DNA of 64,000 bases, taken from the NCBI RefSeq assembly GCF_013181195.1, contig NZ_SMZP01000003.1, forward strand, positions 124,001-188,000, read 5' to 3'. The notes under the pieces were generated by a model, which saw nothing but the letters and a program-made list of their open reading frames with translations, was not told where the DNA came from and did no database searches. Within the stretch, counting starts at the first letter, position 1; each line of letters opens with the position of its first letter. The translations under genes were made by a program, and so were the position numbers. The stretch comes from Caulobacter sp. RHG1. GTDB taxonomy: Bacteria > Pseudomonadota > Alphaproteobacteria > Caulobacterales > Caulobacteraceae. This document shows positions 31,692-39,962 of the stretch, in pieces.

Positions 31692-33761
31692 TTAGAAGCG
31701 CAGAGCGATGCCGGCCCGGACCTGGCGGCCCGGCGAAGGCGCGATGTCCTTCAGGAACGAGACGTGTTCGCGGACTTCCGCGTTGGTCAGGTTGCGGCCG
31801 TCCAGGAACAGGCGCAGGCGCGCGTCGCCGGTCGGCTTCCAGGCCAGCGAGGCGTTCAGCGTGGTGTAGCCGTCGCTGGGCAGCTCCAGCTCGGCCACGC
31901 GATCCTGGCCTCCGGTGCGGCGCACCTCGACATTGCCCGACCACATCGGCCCTTCGTACAGCGCCTTCAGCGAAACGGCATACGGCGGGATCCGGGCGGG
32001 CGGGCCCAGGTCGGACGAGCCGCGAACATAGTCGGCCCCGCCCTGCAGGCTGACCGAGCGCTGCCCCTCGCTCCACACACGATAGGTGAGTTCGGCCTCC
32101 AGGCCGTGGAAGTCGGCGTCGGTCTGGGTGTAGTTATAGACGGCCATGCCGTCGGCCTCGGCGCCGGTCGGGCGCAGGTCGATGAAGCCGTCATAGCGGG
32201 CGGCGAACAGGTGCAGGTCGCCCGACAGACGATCGTTCGAATAGTGGAAGGTCGCTTCCACCGAGGTCGCGACCTCTTCCTTCAGATTGGCGTCGCCGAC
32301 CTCGAAGCCGCGCGTGGCGGCGTGCGGACCTTCGGCGAACAGCTCCGACTCGGTCGGGGCGCGGCTGGTGCGCGAGAGGGCCAGGCCGATGAAGCTGCCG
32401 GTCGTCGGCCGCCAGAACGCACCGACCGAACCCGACAGGTTGGTGAAGTCGGCCTTGCCCTTCAGGCTGTCCAGCTCGCGGGTGTCGATCCGCAGACCGC
32501 CCTCGACGCCGTAGCCGTTGTCCAGTTCCAGACGCTGCTGGGTGAAGGCGCCGAACTCGGTGATCTTGGTCTTGGGGACGTAGGCCTCGTCGCCGACGGC
32601 GTCGAAGTTGCGGCGCAGGGCCTGGACGCCGACGGCGCCCTTCCAGCCGCCACGCTCGGCCTGCACCAGCTCCAGTCGGCCCTCATAGCCGTCCGAGGTG
32701 AACTTGGTGCCGACCGCGTCGCCCTCGAACTCGGTATGGGTGTAGTCGGCGTGGCCGCCCGAGAACTGCACCTTCGAGAACGGGCCAAGATCCAGATCGT
32801 ACTCGCCGCGCAGGTCGATGCGGGTCTGCCTCAGGCCGATGGTGACCGGCGCTTCTTCGGCATGGTCGTGATCATGGTCGTCGTGGTCGTGATCGTCTCC
32901 GCCCTCGTGCGCATGGCCGGGCACGCCGTAGCGCGAGTCCGTGCGCTTGATCGACATGCCGACATAGCCCTTGTCACCGACATAGGAGAGGCCGGCGCCG
33001 AAGGTTTCCAGGTCGACCGCGCTGTTCTCCAGCTTGCCGCCGCCACCCTCGGCGGTCTCGCCTTCCGACGCCAGCAAGCGCTTGGATTCGGGATAGACGG
33101 GGATCTTGTAGTCTTTGCTGTTGCGCTTCATCGCATCCAGCGACAGCACGAACGGGCCCACGGTGGCGTGGACGGCGCCGGACAGGGCGTAGCTGTTGTC
33201 GCCCGTGCCGGCCGAGCCCAGCAGGCGGCCGCTCAAGCCGTCGGTCGGCTGACGGCTGGCGATGCGGTCGTCGATGATGTTGACCACCCCGCCGATCGCC
33301 GAACCGCCATAGGCCAGCGCCGCCGGACCCCGCAGCACCTCGATACGCTCGGCCTCGCCGGGATCGGTGGCCACCTGGTGGTCAGGCGACAGGGCGCTGG
33401 CGTCGATCTGGCCCACGCCGTTGGTCAACACCTGGACACGCGGACCGGCCAGGCCGCGCACCACGGGGCGGCTGGCGCCGGCGCCGAACGCCGTCGAGCG
33501 CACGCCCGGCAGGCCCGCCAGGGCGTCGCCCAGGCCCTTGGGCGGGGCAAGGTCCAGCTGCGTGCGGTCGACGACCGCGACACTGGCGGTCAGGGCGTCG
33601 GCCGAGACGCCATAGGGCGCAGCAGTGACGATGACCTTGGAGACCTCGGACTCGTCGGCGGCGGGCGCAGGCGCGCCATTCGCGACATCGGCGGCGTGGG
33701 CGGAAACGGCGGCGGCGAGCACGATGAGGCTCACTGCGGAGAAGGCGACGCGACGCTGCAT
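31692..33761 (-). CDS. znuD: ZnuD-like zinc TonB-dependent receptor
   Basis: A 689-residue outer-membrane receptor with a signal peptide (1-23), a TonB-box-like VSKVIVTA, a plug (LGDALAGLPGVRSTAFGAGA, then ERIEVLRGPAALAYGGSAIG) and a barrel ending AGIALRF. A loop at residues 283-303 has seven His among many Asp (HDHDDHDHDH), the zinc-trapping feature of ZnuD-type receptors. A Zur-like box lies about 52 bases before the start, which fits repression when zinc is plentiful. It probably imports zinc across the outer membrane. Confidence 0.9.
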   Translation of the reverse strand: MQRRVAFSAVSLIVLAAAVSAHAADVANGAPAPAADESEVSKVIVTAAPYGVSADALTASVAVVDRTQLDLAPPKGLGDALAGLPGVRSTAFGAGASRPVVRGLAGPRVQVLTNGVGQIDASALSPDHQVATDPGEAERIEVLRGPAALAYGGSAIGGVVNIIDDRIASRQPTDGLSGRLLGSAGTGDNSYALSGAVHATVGPFVLSLDAMKRNSKDYKIPVYPESKRLLASEGETAEGGGGKLENSAVDLETFGAGLSYVGDKGYVGMSIKRTDSRYGVPGHAHEGGDDHDHDDHDHDHAEEAPVTIGLRQTRIDLRGEYDLDLGPFSKVQFSGGHADYTHTEFEGDAVGTKFTSDGYEGRLELVQAERGGWKGAVGVQALRRNFDAVGDEAYVPKTKITEFGAFTQQRLELDNGYGVEGGLRIDTRELDSLKGKADFTNLSGSVGAFWRPTTGSFIGLALSRTSRAPTESELFAEGPHAATRGFEVGDANLKEEVATSVEATFHYSNDRLSGDLHLFAARYDGFIDLRPTGAEADGMAVYNYTQTDADFHGLEAELTYRVWSEGQRSVSLQGGADYVRGSSDLGPPARIPPYAVSLKALYEGPMWSGNVEVRRTGGQDRVAELELPSDGYTTLNASLAWKPTGDARLRLFLDGRNLTNAEVREHVSFLKDIAPSPGRQVRAGIALRF

Positions 33762-33808
33762 GAACTGTCCTAAACGGCGGATAGCTTGGCCTAAGGATTG
33801 GCCACGCT

Positions 33809-33831
33809 GATGTGTTATGAAATAACATATC
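33809..33831 (-). promoter_or_regulatory. Zur-box-like operator upstream of the zinc receptor
   Basis: The core TGTTATGAAATAACA (33813-33827) is a perfect odd palindrome that fits the alphaproteobacterial Zur pattern ATGTTATNNNATAACAT, with one outer mismatch. It lies about 50 bases before the receptor ATG. Confidence 0.75.
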
Positions 33832-33920
33832 CACGAGTCAATCTTCTTTCACACGCGCCCCGCGCTTGACGCGCGATATCCGCGACGCTCTGTGAGCGGA
33901 TGACTTCTGGAGGGCATTCC

Positions 33921-34709
33921 ATGACCCGCTTCATGCTGATCGCCGCCGCCTCGGGGCTGATCCTGGCCGGCTGCGCCGCCGTCTCTTCAACCGCGCCCGT
34001 CGCCACGACCCCGCCCTCGGCCGGATGGGTCAAGCCGCCGGCGGGCTATCTGGGCGGCGACGGCGGCATCGTCGCCGCGACCATCATCGGCCCGCCGCCG
34101 ACGCCGGACTCCCCGCGCGGCAAGGCCGAACGCACCCAGTTCAACGAGACCCGCAAGCTGGCCAATACCCCGACTTGGAGCCAGGCGATCGCCGACGCCG
34201 ACCTGTCGGGCAAGGCGGGGATGAAGAGCTTCTCGTGCGCCGCCGGCGTGACGCTCAGCGCCGAGGCGACCCCGACCCTGGCCAACCTGCTGCTGCGGAT
34301 CACCGACGATGCGGCCAAGATCTACCAACCGGCCAAGGCGGTCTTCCAGCGTCCGCGCCCGCCGGTCGGCAACACCGCCCCGATCTGCGTGCCCCGCGAG
34401 GCCTGGATCAACACCGACGGCTCGTATCCCTCCGGCCACAGCCTGATCGGCTGGGCCTGGGGCTCGGTCATCGCCGAACTGGTTCCCGAGAACGCCACGC
34501 CGATCCTGGCCCGCGGCAAGGCCTTCGGCGACAGCCGCATCATCTGCGGCGTCCACTTCCAGAGCGACGTCGAGGCCGGCCGCTATCTGGGCTCGGCCCT
34601 GGTCACCCGCCTGCACGACGATCCGGCGTTCATGGCGGATCTGGCCAAGGCGAAAGCGGAAGTGGCCGCCTCGAAGGCCAAGGGCGCGCCGGAAGGCTGC
34701 GGCGCTTAA
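33921..34709 (+). CDS. class A acid phosphatase (PAP2), lipoprotein
   Basis: A 262-residue PAP2-superfamily phosphatase with a lipobox (LAGC). All three class A motifs are seen: KAVFQRPRPP, YPSGHSL (His173) and GDSRIICGVHFQSDVEAG. It cleaves phosphate monoesters in the periplasm, anchored by lipid. ATG 33921 has GGAGGG just upstream and is preferred over ATG 33900. It is divergent from the zinc receptor. The stop overlaps that of the GNAT gene by four bases (TTAA). Confidence 0.92.
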   Translation: MTRFMLIAAASGLILAGCAAVSSTAPVATTPPSAGWVKPPAGYLGGDGGIVAATIIGPPPTPDSPRGKAERTQFNETRKLANTPTWSQAIADADLSGKAGMKSFSCAAGVTLSAEATPTLANLLLRITDDAAKIYQPAKAVFQRPRPPVGNTAPICVPREAWINTDGSYPSGHSLIGWAWGSVIAELVPENATPILARGKAFGDSRIICGVHFQSDVEAGRYLGSALVTRLHDDPAFMADLAKAKAEVAASKAKGAPEGCGA

Positions 34710-35233
34710 GGCCGCGCCACGAACACCACATGCCGGCGCAGCGGATGGTCGTCCGCCAGACCCGGATGGTCGAAGTCGCGTGCCGGATCATGGCCCATGC
34801 CGATCCGGCGCATGACGCTCTGCGAAGCCAGGTTGGCGCCGGCCGTGAAGGCGATGATCTCGGGCAGATTGAGAGCGCCGAAGCCGTAGGCGAGCGCCGC
34901 CTTGGCCGCCTCGGTGGCGTAGCCCTGCCCCCAGGCCTCCGGATGGAAGCGCCAGCCGATCTCGACCGTGTCGGGCATGTTCATGTGCGGCGGGACCCAC
35001 CAGATCCCGGTCATGCCGACCACCTGGCGATCGGCCTGCCGCTCGACGACCCAGAAGCCGAAGCCGTGCTCGGCCTCATGGGCCTGGACCAGATCGACGA
35101 AGGCGTCGCTCTGGGCGCGATCGCGGACGCCGCCCAGCCAGGCGCCGACCCTGGGGTTGGCGTTCAGCGCGGCGATGGCGTCCCGGTCGGCGTCGACCGC
35201 CGGACGCAGGGTCAGGCGGTCGGTCGCGATCAT
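34706..35233 (-). CDS. GNAT-family N-acetyltransferase
   Basis: A 175-residue GNAT enzyme of the RimJ/RimL-like kind. It starts IATDRLTLRPAVDADRDAIA and has the acetyl-CoA loop in HPEAWGQGYATEAAKAALAY. It moves acetyl from acetyl-CoA to an amine; the substrate is unknown. Its ATG overlaps the aguB stop (ATGA), so it is coupled to the agmatine operon, and putrescine or a related amine is an attractive but unproven substrate. ATG 35233 gives the full fold. Confidence 0.85.
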   Translation of the reverse strand: MIATDRLTLRPAVDADRDAIAALNANPRVGAWLGGVRDRAQSDAFVDLVQAHEAEHGFGFWVVERQADRQVVGMTGIWWVPPHMNMPDTVEIGWRFHPEAWGQGYATEAAKAALAYGFGALNLPEIIAFTAGANLASQSVMRRIGMGHDPARDFDHPGLADDHPLRRHVVFVARP

Positions 35234-36108
35234 GCAGGGCGACCTTGAGCCAATGCCGTGTAGAGCTCCGGCCGGCGATCGCGGAAGAAGCCCCAGGCGG
35301 CGCGGTGCGTCGTCAGGTAGTCTAGGTCGAAGGTTCCGGTGACCAGGCCTTCGTCGGCCGTTCCCAGTTCCGAGACCAAGTCGCCGCGATGGTCGGCCAC
35401 GAAGGACGAGCCGTAGAAGGTCTGGCCGCCGTTCGGATAGCCGTCCCACGGCTCGAAGCCGACACGGTTGGCGCCGATGACCGGGATGACGTTCGACACC
35501 GCATGGCCCTGCATCGCCCGCTGCCACGGCAGGGTGGTGATCATGTCAGGCTGGTGCGGCTCGCTGCCGATCGCGGTCGGATAGAACAGGGCTTCGGCGC
35601 CCATCAGGGTCATGGCGCGGGCGCATTCAGGGTACCACTGGTCCCAGCAGATGCCGACGCCGAGACGGCCAAAGCGCGTGTCCCAGACCTTGAAGCCGGT
35701 GTCGCCAGGCCGGAAGTAGAACTTCTCCTGATAGCCGGGGCCGTCCGGAATATGGCTCTTGCGATACAGCCCCAGCATAGAGCCGTCGGCGTCGGCCATG
35801 ACCAGGCTGTTGAAATAGTGCGGGCCTTCGCGCTCGAAGATCGAGATCGGGATCACCACGCCCAGCTCGCCGGCCAGCGGCGAGATGGCCTTGACCACCG
35901 GGTGCTCGCGCCACGGATGGGCCTCGGCGAACCAGCGCTCTTCCTGGGTGACGCAGAAATACGGCCCCTGGAACAGCTCCGACGGCAGGATGACCTGCGC
36001 GCCGCCGGCCGCGGCTTCGCGGATGAAGGCTTCGGTCTTCTTGATGTTGGCCTGCAGGTCCATCCCGTACGAGGTCTGGATCGCGGCGACGCTGAGCGTG
36101 CGAGCCAT
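35230..36108 (-). CDS. aguB: N-carbamoylputrescine amidase
   Basis: A 292-residue carbon-nitrogen hydrolase that turns N-carbamoylputrescine into putrescine, CO2 and ammonia. The catalytic triad is Glu44 (PSELFQGPYF), Lys117 (YRKSHIPDGPGYQEKF) and Cys154 (VGICWDQWYPE). The GYQEKFYF and IGSEPHQPD stretches match AguB-type enzymes and not other nitrilases. It lies 13 bases after aguA, which makes its substrate, and overlaps the GNAT start. Confidence 0.95.
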   Translation of the reverse strand: MARTLSVAAIQTSYGMDLQANIKKTEAFIREAAAGGAQVILPSELFQGPYFCVTQEERWFAEAHPWREHPVVKAISPLAGELGVVIPISIFEREGPHYFNSLVMADADGSMLGLYRKSHIPDGPGYQEKFYFRPGDTGFKVWDTRFGRLGVGICWDQWYPECARAMTLMGAEALFYPTAIGSEPHQPDMITTLPWQRAMQGHAVSNVIPVIGANRVGFEPWDGYPNGGQTFYGSSFVADHRGDLVSELGTADEGLVTGTFDLDYLTTHRAAWGFFRDRRPELYTALAQGRPA

Positions 36109-36121
36109 TTGTGGCGGCCTC

Positions 36122-37123
36122 CTACTCGGGTTCTTGTTGCGAGATGCAGTGGAACGAACCGCCGCCGGTCAGGATGGCGGTGGACGGCAGGCCGATGACC
36201 TGGCGCTCGGGGAACAGGCCCTTGATCACCTCGACGGCGAAGGCGCCCGACTCCTCGGCGTAGATCGGCACCAGGATCGCCTCGTTGGCGATCAGGAAAT
36301 TCATGTGCGAGGCGGGGATCACATCGCCATCGGCATTGAGGATCCGGCCCGGCGACGGGATGCGGGCGACCTGCAGCGGGGAGCCCCGGCTGTCGGTCAG
36401 GCTGGCCAGCAGCTTGGCGGTCTCGGCATAGACGTCCGTATTCGGATCGTCGGCGCCATAGGCCATCGGGCAGGCCACCACGCCCGGCGCGACGAAGCGG
36501 GCCAGGTTGTCGACGTGGCCGTCGGTGTGGTCGTTCAGCAGGCCATCGCCCAGCCACAGCACCTTCTTGGCGCCCAGGGCCTCGGCGAGCGCGGACGTGG
36601 CCGAGGCCTCGTCCCAGCCGGTGTTGCGGTTCTCGTTCAGCAGGCACTGACCGGTGGTCAGGATGGTGCCCAGGCCGTCGTGATCCAGCGAGCCGCCTTC
36701 CAGGATGAAGTTGTTGCGGACCAGCGGCGCGCCCGAGGCTGCGGCGATCTGCTCGGCGACGATGTCGTCGCCCTCCATCTCGTACTTGCCGCCCCAGCCG
36801 TTGAACAGGAAGCCGGCCGCGACGGCCGCGCCGTTGTCGTCGACGAAGATCGGACCGGTGTCGCGCAGCCAGATGTCGCCGAACGTGCCGCGGACGATCT
36901 CGACCTCGGTGTCGCTCAACAGGGCGCGGGCGGCGGCCTCGGCCTCGTCACCGACCACCATCAGGCGCACGCGCTCGCCACCCGGGCCGGCCAGGGCGCG
37001 GGCCAGATCGGCGACTTCCTGCTGGGCCTGCTCCAGATCGTCCTGCCAGACGTCGGGATGGCTGGGGAAACCCACCCACATGGCGCGGTGCGGAGCCCAT
37101 TCGGCGGGAACGGTCACGGTCAT
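36122..37123 (-). CDS. aguA: agmatine deiminase
   Basis: A 333-residue enzyme that converts agmatine into N-carbamoylputrescine and ammonia. Features: the start PAEWAPHRAMWVGFPSHPD, the substrate stretch FGDIWLRDTGP, NGWGGKYEMEGDD, and the catalytic Cys326 in GGGSFHCISQQEP. With aguB it forms the two-step route from agmatine to putrescine. It is first in the operon aguA-aguB-GNAT. No arginine decarboxylase is visible in the window, so the agmatine source is unseen. Confidence 0.95.
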   Translation of the reverse strand: MTVTVPAEWAPHRAMWVGFPSHPDVWQDDLEQAQQEVADLARALAGPGGERVRLMVVGDEAEAAARALLSDTEVEIVRGTFGDIWLRDTGPIFVDDNGAAVAAGFLFNGWGGKYEMEGDDIVAEQIAAASGAPLVRNNFILEGGSLDHDGLGTILTTGQCLLNENRNTGWDEASATSALAEALGAKKVLWLGDGLLNDHTDGHVDNLARFVAPGVVACPMAYGADDPNTDVYAETAKLLASLTDSRGSPLQVARIPSPGRILNADGDVIPASHMNFLIANEAILVPIYAEESGAFAVEVIKGLFPERQVIGLPSTAILTGGGSFHCISQQEPE

Positions 37124-37220
37124 GGTCGAAAGCCTGATGGGGGTGAAAAACGAAGGGGGCGCAGATGGCCCCTCAAAGGGCCGGGGTCAAGCGGCTCCTT
37201 CTCTAGCAAACGCAGATGAC

Positions 37221-37252
37221 AAAGAAAAAGGGCGGCCCGGAGGGGCCGCCCT
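37221..37252 (-). terminator. intrinsic terminator after the TonB receptor
   Basis: Arms GGGCGGCC (37230-37237) and GGCCGCCC (37244-37251). Read on the minus strand the hairpin is followed by TTTTTCTTT. Confidence 0.9.
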
Positions 37253-37277
37253 TCTCTTAGTCGGACCTGAGGTCGGC

Positions 37278-39773
37278 TTAGAAGCCGGCGCGCAGGGTCA
37301 GGATGAACGTACGCGGCGCACCGACGCTGGCGAACGAGCGACCGTAGCCCGGTTGGCCCGGGGTCGTGGTCGTGTTGGTGCCGAGGTTGCCGTAGTAGCG
37401 CTTGTCGAACAGGTTCGTGACGTTGCCCTGGATGCTGACGTTCTCGTAGCCCATGCCGGCCAGCGAGTAACGCAGGTCCAGGTCGGTGACGACGTAGCCG
37501 CCGACCTTCTGGTCGTTGACGTCAGAGACCCAGCGCGAGCTGGTGTACTTGGTCTGAACGCCGAACTTCAGGTTCTGAACGATTTCCCACTCCAGACGGT
37601 TCGAGAACGTCCAGTGCGGGGTTTCGACCAGTTCCTTGCCCTTGGTCGGGGCCGAGGTCGTCGGGCTGAGGACGATGTTGTCCTGCACTTCGCTGTCGTT
37701 GTACGAGACCGAGAAGTAGGCCGCCAGGTAGTCGGTCGGGTTGAAGCCGGCCGAGGCGTCGACGCCCCACTGCTTCACTTCACCGACGTTGCGGTCGACG
37801 TTCAGGTCCAGTTCCGGGTCATACGACTGCACGATGCGGTTCTGGAACTTGGTGTTCCAGGCGCTCAGGGTCACCAGCAGCTGGCTCGACTGATAGCGAT
37901 AGCCGAAGTCGAACGTGTCCGAGGTTTCCGGTTGGACGCTCGGGTTGCCGATCGAACCGTCGGCCAGACGACGCACGGCGTACAGGCTGTCCGTACGCGG
38001 CAGCGAGGTCGACTGGGCGAAGCTGCCGTAGACTTGGCTGTTGTCGCCGACGCGATACATCGCGCCAACGTTCGGCAGGACGTCGTCGAACTTCACCGTC
38101 TTGGCGTAAGGCGCGATGAACTGCGTGGCGCCGGTGGCCGCGAAGGTCACATTGCCGTTGGCCAGGGTGGCGTTCGGGGTCTCGGTGGTGCAGCGCACCG
38201 AGCTCGAGCCGTTCTGCGAGTAGCAGAACTGGTTCAGCTCGCGCTTGAAGAAGGGCGCGCGGACGCCGATGCTGACGTTCAGCTTATCTTCCATGAACTT
38301 GCCGCGATATTCGGCGCTGACCTGGTTCAGGATAGCGATCGAATAACGGTCACGAGCGCGCATGAAGCTCTTGCCGTCGACGGTCATGATCTTCGTGCCG
38401 TGGCCGTCCTTGCCACCGAAGTTCGACTCGTAGCGCGGGCCTTCCGAGCCCGAGAAGTCGATGTAGCTGTATTCACCCGTCTGACGGTGACGACCGCGGT
38501 CCAGCGAGTAGCCGACGCGCAGGGCGTGATCGTCGTTCATCTTCCAGATCAGCGACGACAGCACGCCGTAACGACGCGTGTTCGTGTTGCTCGGGCTCAT
38601 GACCCGCACGGTGTCGTTCAGGTCGCCGTCCTTGTTCAGGTCGACGCCGCCGGTGGTCGACGAGCCGCGCAGTTGCGGGCTGGTTTCCGACAGCAGAGTG
38701 TTCTGCGAGCCGCCGTTGGCCAGCGTGTACTGGAAGAAGGGGTCGGCGGTCAGCGTGAAGCCGTGACCCAGCGTGAAGCGCGACTGGCCGCGCAGGTTGC
38801 CGGTATTCGACGGGTTGATGCGGATGCCGTAGTAGTTCGAGTTGGCCGCCGGATCGGTGTCGACGTCACCCGTCGCGCCGCCGGTCGCCGGGACCGAGGT
38901 GATCGGCTGATAGGTGTCGTTGAAGTCGACCTTCCAGCCCGACTCGTCCACCTGGTTCGGCAGGCTGCCGGTGGCGGTGCGCAGGTTCGGGCCTTGATAG
39001 GCGTTGTTGCGGTTCACGTTGTAGTGAGCGGCCAGGCTGAGGAAGTCGCCGTTGTCGCCCAGCGGCTGGTAGATCTTGGCGTTGACCTGGCGCTTGTAGA
39101 TTTCGCCCTGGCCCTTCCACTTGTCGTACTTCTGGTACGAACCTTCGACCCACATGCGGGTGCCCCACGGGCCGATTTCGCCGGTCTCGGCGAAGCCCAC
39201 GAAGCGGCGGTAGTTGAAGCTGCCGACGCTGGCCTGGGCCCAGGCGCTGGCTTGCTTCGAAGGCGTGATGGTCGCCAGGCCGATGGTGCCGCCGCTGCTG
39301 GCGGCGGTCGGGCTGTCGACGTCGGTGGCGCCGGTGTTGACCGTGGCGCTCGCGATGATTTCCGAGTCGGGCAGCTGGTTGGTGTAGCTGGCGTAGTTGC
39401 CGGTGTCGTTCAGCGGCATGCCGTCGAAGGTCAGGGCGACGCGGTTGCCGTCGAAGCCGTGCAGACGGATGTTACCGCCGCTCGAGCCGTAGGGATCGTT
39501 GTTGGTGAAGTTCAGGCCCGGGACCAGCACGCTCAGCGACTGGATGACGGTCTGACCGGGAACCTGGGTGTCCAGGAATTCCTTCGACACCGTCGCGCGG
39601 CTCTTGGCCACGGTTTCGGCGTTCAGCATGCCGCCGACGGTCTTCGGACCGGTCGCGGCGGTGACGACGACGCTATCGAGTTCGGTCGACGCCGTGGACT
39701 GAGCAAAGGCGCCGCTGGCGGCAGCCAGGCAGCCGACCAAGGCGGTCGACGCCAGGAGTTTCTTCGAGATCAT
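37278..39773 (-). CDS. TonB-dependent outer-membrane receptor (831 aa)
   Basis: An 831-residue receptor with a signal peptide (1-24, AFAQ), a TonB-box-like LDSVVVTA, and a plug (KEFLDTQVPGQTVIQSLSVL, then GGNIRLHGFDGNRVALTFDG). The barrel ends RTFILTLRAGF. Its long extracellular loops contain a likely Cys pair (QFCYSQN and VRCTTE). The ligand is unknown; no iron or zinc site was seen upstream. A terminator separates it from the agmatine operon, so a polyamine link is not supported. It is divergent from the GT39 gene. Confidence 0.92.
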   Translation of the reverse strand: MISKKLLASTALVGCLAAASGAFAQSTASTELDSVVVTAATGPKTVGGMLNAETVAKSRATVSKEFLDTQVPGQTVIQSLSVLVPGLNFTNNDPYGSSGGNIRLHGFDGNRVALTFDGMPLNDTGNYASYTNQLPDSEIIASATVNTGATDVDSPTAASSGGTIGLATITPSKQASAWAQASVGSFNYRRFVGFAETGEIGPWGTRMWVEGSYQKYDKWKGQGEIYKRQVNAKIYQPLGDNGDFLSLAAHYNVNRNNAYQGPNLRTATGSLPNQVDESGWKVDFNDTYQPITSVPATGGATGDVDTDPAANSNYYGIRINPSNTGNLRGQSRFTLGHGFTLTADPFFQYTLANGGSQNTLLSETSPQLRGSSTTGGVDLNKDGDLNDTVRVMSPSNTNTRRYGVLSSLIWKMNDDHALRVGYSLDRGRHRQTGEYSYIDFSGSEGPRYESNFGGKDGHGTKIMTVDGKSFMRARDRYSIAILNQVSAEYRGKFMEDKLNVSIGVRAPFFKRELNQFCYSQNGSSSVRCTTETPNATLANGNVTFAATGATQFIAPYAKTVKFDDVLPNVGAMYRVGDNSQVYGSFAQSTSLPRTDSLYAVRRLADGSIGNPSVQPETSDTFDFGYRYQSSQLLVTLSAWNTKFQNRIVQSYDPELDLNVDRNVGEVKQWGVDASAGFNPTDYLAAYFSVSYNDSEVQDNIVLSPTTSAPTKGKELVETPHWTFSNRLEWEIVQNLKFGVQTKYTSSRWVSDVNDQKVGGYVVTDLDLRYSLAGMGYENVSIQGNVTNLFDKRYYGNLGTNTTTTPGQPGYGRSFASVGAPRTFILTLRAGF

Positions 39774-39962
39774 AGGTGAGTATCCCCTCGTTTCGGCCTC
39801 GACGCAGGCTTAACTATGCCCAGCGGCCTTATTGAGGGCTCTTTACCGCCGGTTTTAGAAGGTTTGGTGACGGAAACGCCACGCTGGCCCAGAAACTGTC
39901 ATAAAGCCCGGAATCTGCGGAACAATTGGTCAGATTTTTCTTACTTGGGTTAAACGGTCGCC

